DNA of 39,110 bases from Flavobacteriales bacterium (GTDB lineage Bacteria > Bacteroidota > Bacteroidia > UBA10329): NCBI GenBank assembly GCA_016124845.1, contig WGMW01000064.1, positions 1 to 39,110 of the forward strand, written 5' to 3'. The notes below the pieces were generated by a model. The model had not been told where the DNA came from. It worked only from the letters and a program-made list of their open reading frames with translations, and made no database searches. Positions 34,016 through 39,110 of this stretch are shown piece after piece. Both the position numbers and the translations under genes were made by a program. The first letter of the stretch is position 1, and each line of letters begins with the position of its first letter.

Positions 34016-34107
34016 AAGACGAACCCCGCATCATCAAACTGCTCTATGTGCTTCTGGCATTGACGGTCACCGCCTGCCTGGTGTACATGTTCAGCGCAGG
34101 ACACTGA
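34012..34107 (+). CDS. 31-residue single-helix membrane microprotein
   Basis: An open frame of 31 codons starts in ATGA, where its ATG (34012-34014) overlaps the stop TGA of the KTSC-like gene. The product begins MKDEPRIIKLLYVLLAL, has one hydrophobic helix of about 18 residues flanked by a charged N-terminus (KDEPR) and ends MFSAGH. The ATGA coupling and helix suggest a real product, perhaps a membrane partner of the kinase, but the size makes this tentative. Confidence 0.5.
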   Translation: MKDEPRIIKLLYVLLALTVTACLVYMFSAGH

Positions 34108-34152
34108 TAAACGCTTTATATCAATTCAATTATTAACCAAAACAAAAACAAC

Positions 34153-34653
34153 ATGCCAGTACCAGTAGTATTAGGTGTCGAGTTCACCCAAGCGGAGGTC
34201 GATGCCATGAAAGCAGGAGCACAGGTCATTATTGACACCATCGTCTCCAAGATCAACCTCAACCTCAGCAACGAGGAGCGCCAAGGCCTCTCCACGGTAA
34301 GCAACCAGCGGTTGCCCTACGTGCTCCGATCGGTAAAGGAGTATGCGGTAGATTACCCGAACCTCAACGGCATAGGCTACTCCCTTGCCGATGCCGATAA
34401 GGACCTCGATACCTTCGGACAGATGTTCGAAGTGCTTACCAAACTCACCGAGGCCACCGAGCGTACCGAAGAGCTGCAGATGGTGGCAGGCCATTTTGCC
34501 TACGAGTTCACCAGAGACCAATACGCCAATGCCGAGCGCTACCGCACCAAGAACGTGGCAGGCGCACAGGTGGTGTACGATGGCCTCAAGGAATGCTTCG
34601 AAGTATCGGGTACCACCAACGATGCACCCGTAAATGACGGAACCACTTCCTAA
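34153..34653 (+). CDS. Soluble helical protein of unknown function
   Basis: 166 residues, no signal peptide. Mostly helical; it opens with VPVVLGVEFTQAEVDAMKAGAQVIIDTIVSK and has a regular run of Lys/Glu-Leu helices (FGQMFEVLTKLTEATERTEELQMVAGHFAYEF). It ends in a flexible Thr/Asp/Asn tail. No family was recognised. It is the last gene before a strong terminator and is probably transcribed with the signalling operon, or from its own promoter in the 45-bp gap, where no consensus box is seen. Confidence 0.6.
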   Translation: MPVPVVLGVEFTQAEVDAMKAGAQVIIDTIVSKINLNLSNEERQGLSTVSNQRLPYVLRSVKEYAVDYPNLNGIGYSLADADKDLDTFGQMFEVLTKLTEATERTEELQMVAGHFAYEFTRDQYANAERYRTKNVAGAQVVYDGLKECFEVSGTTNDAPVNDGTTS

Positions 34654-34664
34654 CACCTGAAAAG

Positions 34665-34698
34665 AAGGGCAGACGGCCTCAGGCCCCGGCCCTTTTTT
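34665..34698 (+). terminator. Terminator closing the signalling cluster
   Basis: The outer stem AAGGGC (34665-34670) / GCCCTT (34689-34694) contains an inner GGCC-TCA-GGCC hairpin and ends in six T. Confidence 0.85.
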
Positions 34699-34710
34699 GT
34701 TGGCGTATGA

Positions 34711-34932
34711 ACTGAGGATAAAGCAACATCGACCGAAGAAGTCACACTTCAAACAGAGGAAATACCACTACAAACTGAGGATGACCGACCTTGAACTGAT
34801 ACAAAACCACCTGTAACTGTAGATAACACACACTTAACCGAAGAAGAGCCACCATAAACTGTAGGTAACTCACATTAAACAGTAAAAGACCAACAGTAAA
34901 CTGAGGATGTCCAACTTATAGGCTGAGGATAA
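34711..34932. repeat. Array of degenerate 21-bp phased repeats
   Basis: Ten units start exactly 21 bp apart at 34711, 34732, 34753, 34774, 34795, 34816, 34837, 34858, 34879 and 34900, with an eleventh shifted by one base at 34922. Positions 1, 2, 4 and 15 are the same base in all ten (A, C, G, A), position 16 is C in nine and position 21 is A in nine. The consensus is about ACTGAGGATRACC.AC...A. Between them the other positions vary freely, so these are not recent duplications. Read in the phase of the units the DNA codes Thr-Glu-Asp-like heptads, but stops occur in several units and there is no start codon, so it is not an intact gene. The array lies between a terminator and the gene at 34970. 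Confidence 0.85.
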
Positions 34933-34969
34933 AACGTATATGAAACAACACACCACACTGTTCTGAACC

Positions 34970-35215
34970 ATGAGAAAGCTTAAACAGGAAGAGATACCGG
35001 AAGTGCTGCCCATTATAAAGGGCCGAAATACCATGCTGCGCGTGCAGCTGCTCCAGCTCCAAGTAGGAGAGGTGCTGTTTATGGGAAAAGAGGAATGGAA
35101 GACCAAAACATCACCCCGATTTGTGGTCTATGCCATTACCAAGAAGTACTCCATGCGCTACGAGTACGGCCGCACCATCGATGGTACGGGCTGGCTCTTT
35201 AAACGCATTGCGTGA
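34970..35215 (+). CDS. Small orphan protein downstream of the 21-bp array
   Basis: 81 residues. A charged N-terminus (MRKLKQEEIPEVLPIIKGR) is followed by a beta-rich part (VQLLQLQVGEVLFMG, RFVVYAITKK, WLFKRIA). No family was recognised. It is the only gene between the array and the cassette region, and starts 37 bp beyond the last repeat, so the array is in the position of a promoter or leader for it. Confidence 0.55.
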   Translation: MRKLKQEEIPEVLPIIKGRNTMLRVQLLQLQVGEVLFMGKEEWKTKTSPRFVVYAITKKYSMRYEYGRTIDGTGWLFKRIA

Positions 35216-35321
35216 TTGTTTTTGGCAGATCACCCTCCGGCAGTCTCAGGGCCGGCATTTGGAGAATTCCGCCTTGTTGAATGACGTAAACAGCTATATT
35301 GCAAGCAATTAAACCAGCTAC

Positions 35322-35386
35322 CCACAGAGTTGGCTAACGATACCTGATTATCTTTAGCCAATAGTTGGCGTGCATTGTGGCGCAAC
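35322..35386. other. attC-like palindromic module border A
   Basis: An inner perfect 8-bp inverted repeat TTGGCTAA (35330-35337) / TTAGCCAA (35354-35361) is flanked by an outer CCACA (35322-35326) / TGTGG (35376-35380). The right end reads TTGTGGCGCAAC, close to the GTTGTGCAAC core found at the other borders. Confidence 0.45.
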
Positions 35387-35433
35387 CTGACAGAACATCC
35401 ATGAAATCAACCTTGACATCATCTAACACGAAA

Positions 35434-37467
35434 ATGAACCTAAACATGACGAAACCAATTTTATCACTTCTTACCGTAGTGGTTAGCTTATTATCTATCG
35501 TAAATGCGAACGGACAGTGGATTGAAACAAATGGTCCGTATAGCGGTGTTGTTCAGACCATGCTTATAGATGGAACAGACATTTATGCAGGAACTAGTAA
35601 TGGTGGAGTATTTTTATCAATGGACAATGGCTCATCGTGGTCAAGAATTAACGATGGTTTAACCAATTACGACATCCGTTCAATAGTCGTAAATGGATCA
35701 AACATTTATGCTGGCACATGGAATGGAGGTGTCTTTTTATCAACCAACAATGGATTGTCTTGGTCGCCTGTTAATAATGGTCTAACGAACGCTTACGTTT
35801 CCTCATTACTGGTCAATGGTTCAACTATATATGCCAGTACAAATGCTGGAGTATTCAAGACAAACAATAATGGTAGTTCTTGGACGGCTGTCAATAGCGG
35901 ATTGACAAGTAATTATACTACCTCTTTGGCAACAGATGGAACGAATATCTATGTCGGAACATCAGGTGGCATATTTGCTTCTTCAAATAGTGGTGCTTCG
36001 TGGACAGCAGTAAATACTGGTCTTTTAAACCCAAGCGTTAAATCAATTGCCACAGATGGTTCAAACCTTTATGTTGGAACTACAAGTGGTGTTTTTGGGT
36101 CTACCAATGGTGGCGCAAACTGGACTGCGTTGAATAACGGCTTGTCTGCTAGTATTAGGTCACTAGCAATAAGCGGCTCAAATGTCTTTGCTGGAACACA
36201 AGATGATGGCGTGTTCTTGTCCTCAGACAATGGTGCTTCTTGGACAGATGTTAATACTGGACTGACCAATTTGTCTGTTTACTCATTAGCAACTGACGGA
36301 ATAAACCTTTTTGCTGGCACTAATTACGGTGGTGTTTTCTTATCAGTCAATAACGCATCTTCTTGGACTGCTGTGAATGAAGGCTTCACAAATACATACG
36401 TTCTATCATTGGCAACTGACGGGGTAAATATTTTCGCAGGAACTATAAATAATGGTGTCTATTTATCAAATAATGAAGGCTCTACTTGGGTCAAAATAAA
36501 TAATGGATTAGGGGATTTTTCGATAAATGCCATAGCAATTCATGGTTCAAATATCTACGTTGGAACTGTTGGACATGGCGCATATTTATCCACGAATAAT
36601 GGTTCGTCTTGGTCTGCGATCAATACTGGATTAACTAGTCCTTCGGTTTCCTCTTTTGCTATTAGTGGCACAACCATTTATGCTGGCACACAAAACAATG
36701 GAATATTTAAGTCTGTCAACAATGGTAATTCTTGGACTGCCGTTAATAATGGTTTAGGGAGCATGACCATTACTGCCTTAACAATAGTCGGGACAAACAT
36801 ATTTGCAGGGACTGGTGGCAACGGTGTCTATTTGTCAACTAATAGCGGTTCATCATGGACAGGTGTAAGCACAGGTTTAACCAACTTTAATGTCAGTTCA
36901 CTTGCCAACGATGGCAACAATATTTATGCGGGAATTTACGGCAGGGTGTTTCTGTCAACCAATAATGGTACAACTTGGACAGGCACGGCAAATACTATTT
37001 CTGGAACAGGTATTAAATCACTCCTCGTAAGCGGTGGAAATGTTTGGGCGGGAAATTCCACAGGTGTTTATCTAACAACAAATAATGGTACAAGTTGGTC
37101 TCAGATAAATACAAATCTTACGACAACAGATGTTCGTTCTTTAGCCTTAGCTGGTTCAAATATATATGCTGGCACGATGGGCGGTTCTGTTTGGAAAAGT
37201 GAGAATGTAATAACAGACATCGACAATACTGACCCAGCGTTATCATCTCATTTCACTGCATATCCTAATCCTGCTCGGACTGAAATAAGCATAACTGGCT
37301 ACAATCCTGCACACATAAAACTGGTCAACGCCCTTGGTCAAGTTGCGGCAACATCTAACCTTAGCAACAAAATATTTGTGGCTGACTTGCCAGTAGGACT
37401 ATATGTATTGCAACTCTTCGACAAGAATGGTCACCAAATCAAGGCGGAGAAAGTAATTATTGAATAG
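35434..37467 (+). CDS. Secreted double beta-propeller (BNR-like) protein with T9SS sorting domain
   Basis: 677 residues from the ATG at 35434; ATG at 35401 or 35446 are alternatives, each leaving a signal peptide ending NANGQ. The body consists of fourteen repeats of about 40 residues with the pattern YAGT.NGGVFLS.NNGSSW..VN.GLTN, that is, two seven-bladed beta-propellers of the BNR/Ycf48-like type. The C-terminal sorting domain starts at TAYPNPARTEISI and ends LPVGLYVLQLF...AEKVIIE, so the protein should leave through the T9SS. The gene is AT-rich compared with the housekeeping genes and sits inside the palindrome-bounded region. A surface adhesion or binding role is likely, but the ligand is unknown. 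Confidence 0.85.
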   Translation: MNLNMTKPILSLLTVVVSLLSIVNANGQWIETNGPYSGVVQTMLIDGTDIYAGTSNGGVFLSMDNGSSWSRINDGLTNYDIRSIVVNGSNIYAGTWNGGVFLSTNNGLSWSPVNNGLTNAYVSSLLVNGSTIYASTNAGVFKTNNNGSSWTAVNSGLTSNYTTSLATDGTNIYVGTSGGIFASSNSGASWTAVNTGLLNPSVKSIATDGSNLYVGTTSGVFGSTNGGANWTALNNGLSASIRSLAISGSNVFAGTQDDGVFLSSDNGASWTDVNTGLTNLSVYSLATDGINLFAGTNYGGVFLSVNNASSWTAVNEGFTNTYVLSLATDGVNIFAGTINNGVYLSNNEGSTWVKINNGLGDFSINAIAIHGSNIYVGTVGHGAYLSTNNGSSWSAINTGLTSPSVSSFAISGTTIYAGTQNNGIFKSVNNGNSWTAVNNGLGSMTITALTIVGTNIFAGTGGNGVYLSTNSGSSWTGVSTGLTNFNVSSLANDGNNIYAGIYGRVFLSTNNGTTWTGTANTISGTGIKSLLVSGGNVWAGNSTGVYLTTNNGTSWSQINTNLTTTDVRSLALAGSNIYAGTMGGSVWKSENVITDIDNTDPALSSHFTAYPNPARTEISITGYNPAHIKLVNALGQVAATSNLSNKIFVADLPVGLYVLQLFDKNGHQIKAEKVIIE

Positions 37468-37524
37468 AAAAGTATTGTGTTAAAGCCAACCCCATTCTGA
37501 CAACGATTAGTAATCTCCCAAGCT

Positions 37525-38244
37525 TTGGACAAGTCCCTAGATAAAATCATCGACAAGCATTCTTCGGAGTTTAATGCAATATTTGAAAAGGTTAACGAAT
37601 ACATAGATATGAGCAATTCCGAAACGGATTTCTCATCAGACGATAACCTGAAAGTTACTGTCAATTGTGTCAACGCTTTTGCCAAAATCGCTGAGTACTC
37701 TTTTGAATATGGAAAGTTCAAAGATGAATGGGAGTACGGTGATTTTTACGACCATCATTATGGTCCCGAATTAATCATTAAGTCAATTAAAACTCAATGT
37801 GACTATAAGATTGGACTTGATGAAAACGGAATTTATTTGTCATCTGACCTTAGACATAATGTCAATCTACCATACATGGATGATCAATTTTGGAAAAGTT
37901 TATTTGAACTATCAGAGTTTGACGGATTTCAATATGAGCAGTATGAATTCACCTCTGATGAGCAAAGTAAAAAGTACCCGCAATTGTTCAAAAAGGATAA
38001 AAGCATGATCTTTCGAATAATGCGAAAGCACTTCTTTGATGCTACAAATGAGAATTCACGCTACATATCAAGTAGTGTTGGGGAGTTGAAAATTACATGG
38101 ACAGCTGACAAGGAATTTGAATTCATTATAAGAAAATGTTGCGAAGCTTTCAAACAACTCTACAGATTAAACTACCAATTATGGAAGGTATCTGACATGA
38201 AAGAAAAGAAAACAACGACACGCCAACAGCTGCTATCAAAATAG
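37525..38244 (+). CDS. Cytoplasmic orphan protein in a cassette-like module
   Basis: 239 residues with a TTG start (MDKSLDKIIDKHS); the next ATG is at 37609. There is no signal peptide. It is rich in Asp, Glu, Phe and Tyr, mixed helix and strand, and has no recognised motif. AT-rich. Its C-terminus (KKTTTRQQLLSK) and stop lie inside the left arm of palindrome C, which is the usual relation between a cassette gene and its recombination site. An upstream stop at 37498 fixes the region of possible starts. Confidence 0.6.
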   Translation: MDKSLDKIIDKHSSEFNAIFEKVNEYIDMSNSETDFSSDDNLKVTVNCVNAFAKIAEYSFEYGKFKDEWEYGDFYDHHYGPELIIKSIKTQCDYKIGLDENGIYLSSDLRHNVNLPYMDDQFWKSLFELSEFDGFQYEQYEFTSDEQSKKYPQLFKKDKSMIFRIMRKHFFDATNENSRYISSSVGELKITWTADKEFEFIIRKCCEAFKQLYRLNYQLWKVSDMKEKKTTTRQQLLSK

Positions 38245-38351
38245 GGCGTGACGACAGGTACGCAAGCTCAGTTGTTTCTACCAAGTTCGGCATCGGGCGA
38301 AAGGTCGAAGGAATTAAAGCCCTATTTTCATAGCAGTTTACGTTGTGCAAC
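38212..38351. other. attC-like palindromic module border C
   Basis: A 20-bp imperfect inverted repeat (38228-38247 with 38319-38338; 18 of 20 positions pair) is flanked by ACAACG (38212-38217) and CGTTGT (38341-38346). The spacers next to the stem are unequal (10 nt left, 2 nt right), and two unpaired positions give bulged bases, as in integron attC sites. The right end is CGTTGTGCAAC. The internal 71 nt are variable and include part of neither gene. Confidence 0.6.
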
Positions 38352-38358
38352 ATTTGAA

Positions 38359-38919
38359 ATGAGACATCTGCTCACATTTATCGCCCTGTTTGCTATCCAA
38401 GCAAGTGCCGCTCAGAACAGCCTTCAAGTGAACGACAGCAGTCTGGTATTCGTTGAACTCAATGAAAGATATGGTCTTGGGGTCAAATCCTACGTGAAAT
38501 ATTTAACCGAGGACAGCAGTTCAGTTTATCATGTAGGACTTTTCCCAACTGGAAACCTGGCCTATGAATATTATGAATTGAATGGTGAAGAAATCGGAAC
38601 TTTTCGTCAATGGAATAAAAGTGGTCAAATTATACGAGTTGCATTTTCAAGCGGTGGTGTGAGTATCGGTACAAGCATAGGATGGTTTGACGATGGAGCG
38701 ATTGAGGAGATTGCAGAGTACAGTCTTAATGCAGCTGATGAAATTACCATAGTAAGCCATGACACTTTGATTTTTCAAGACGGTGACGGAGTTGTTAGGT
38801 CTCAACCAGTTACAGGTATAAACAAATCAAATCGACAAGGACATTGGAAGCGCTGGAATGAGAATGGGGAAATAATAAGGGAGGAACTGTACAACCATGG
38901 AAGGAAAGTAAATGAATGA
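38359..38919 (+). CDS. Exported MORN-repeat (YwqK-like) protein
   Basis: 186 residues from the ATG at 38359; the longer frame from 38248 runs through the palindrome and is rejected. A signal peptide of about 18 residues ends in ASAAQ. MORN-like variant repeats follow, for example FPTGNLAYEYYELNG, GTFRQWNKSGQIIR and GHWKRWNENGEIIREELYNHG, as in YwqK-type proteins, some of which are labelled antitoxin without clear evidence. It starts 8 bp after palindrome C and is the only gene of its module. Confidence 0.7.
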   Translation: MRHLLTFIALFAIQASAAQNSLQVNDSSLVFVELNERYGLGVKSYVKYLTEDSSSVYHVGLFPTGNLAYEYYELNGEEIGTFRQWNKSGQIIRVAFSSGGVSIGTSIGWFDDGAIEEIAEYSLNAADEITIVSHDTLIFQDGDGVVRSQPVTGINKSNRQGHWKRWNENGEIIREELYNHGRKVNE

Positions 38920-38955
38920 TTACAAGCCTATGGTAGATTGAAAGAAAATGAAAAA

Positions 38956-38986
38956 CGTTGCACAACAATGGTGCCCGTTGCACAAC
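38956..38986. repeat. Module border D: paired CGTTGCACAAC repeats
   Basis: CGTTGCACAAC occurs at 38956-38966 and again at 38976-38986, starts 20 bp apart. The core GTTGCACAAC is the reverse complement of GTTGTGCAAC at border C (38342-38351). It lies 36 bp beyond the MORN gene stop. Confidence 0.5.
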
Positions 38987-39058
38987 CCAAATATACCTGT
39001 TGAAAACTCAGTTTTCCATGATCTTGACTTTTTGCGCGGTCGGTCCGACCTTCGGTAG

Positions 39059-39110
39059 ATGCAAGGCAAGAAGAAGTATTCGGAGAAGCTGTTCACCAGC
39101 TTCCAGTTGA
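39059..39110 (+). CDS. Probable IS1182-family transposase, 5' fragment cut by the window edge
   Basis: Seventeen codons beginning MQGKKKYSEKLFTSFQL run off the window. The basic start followed by SEKLFTSFQL is the typical opening of IS1182-type DDE transposases in Bacteroidota, as recalled from general knowledge. Upstream lie a 6-bp inverted repeat GGTCGG-T-CCGACC (39038-39050) and another GAAAAC / GTTTTC (39002-39016). The left end of the element is probably between border D and 39002, but no terminal repeat can be confirmed without the right end. Confidence 0.5.
   Translation, partial: MQGKKKYSEKLFTSFQL

Noticed and set aside
34711-34932. 21-bp array as a set of DnaA boxes or an origin
   Set aside because: On the minus strand units 1 and 11 give TTATCCTCA, one base from TTATCCACA, but the mismatch is at a strongly conserved position and most units are further away; no dnaA or replication gene is near.
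34711-34932. 21-bp array as a CRISPR
   Set aside because: Units are degenerate and contiguous, without constant repeats alternating with unique spacers, and no cas genes are present.

Overview
The window comes from a member of the Bacteroidota, most likely the Flavobacteriia or a close relative. Evidence: several secreted proteins carry type IX secretion (T9SS) C-terminal sorting domains; there is a TonB-dependent receptor with an N-terminal carboxypeptidase-like domain; the class Ia ribonucleotide reductase small subunit is of the eukaryote-like type; and nine intergenic sites match the Bacteroidota sigma factor -7 element TAnnTTTG or its variant TAnnTTCG. Shine-Dalgarno sequences are mostly weak or absent, as is usual in this phylum.

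Layout. 1-6.5 kb: a T9SS cargo protein whose sorting domain is thrown out of frame by a 14-bp tandem repeat, a membrane-anchored coiled-coil protein, comF, dxs, an outer-membrane-type protein overlapping dxs, and a small coiled-coil protein. 6.6-10.7 kb: nrdB-nrdA (class Ia ribonucleotide reductase, minus strand) with a 404-bp upstream gap. 10.7-22.1 kb: housekeeping genes (DUF3109 protein, RimB-like retropepsin-fold protein, DUF389 membrane protein, glyS, a T9SS protein, the prs-rplY-pth operon, tRNA-Leu(CAA), a dCMP-deaminase family gene joined to an S41 protease, dprA). 22.1-27.9 kb: TonB-dependent receptor, glutamate dehydrogenase and a large helical protein. 27.9-29.0 kb: three small orphan genes in tandem, the last with a ClpX-type zinc finger.

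29.1-34.7 kb is a signalling cluster: a PAS histidine kinase with about eight membrane helices, a stand-alone response regulator, a receiver-PAS-SpoIIE phosphatase fusion, a KTSC-like protein, a 31-residue membrane microprotein coupled to it by ATGA, and an unrecognised helical protein closed by a terminator. Phosphorelay input at the membrane probably drives the two receivers, with the SpoIIE phosphatase as one output.

34.7-39.1 kb is accessory DNA. It begins with an array of ten degenerate repeats spaced exactly 21 bp apart, followed by a small orphan gene. AT-rich, cassette-like modules come next: a 14-repeat beta-propeller T9SS protein, an unknown protein and a MORN-repeat protein. They are bounded by imperfect palindromes or repeats sharing a GTTGTGCAAC-like core, reminiscent of integron attC sites. 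The window ends in what looks like the first codons of an IS1182-type transposase.

The most unusual observations are the 21-bp phased array, the frame-controlling 14-bp repeat in the T9SS sorting domain, the attC-like module borders, and the recurrent TAnnTTYGC promoters, two of which sit so close to the start codon that the transcripts should be leaderless or nearly so.
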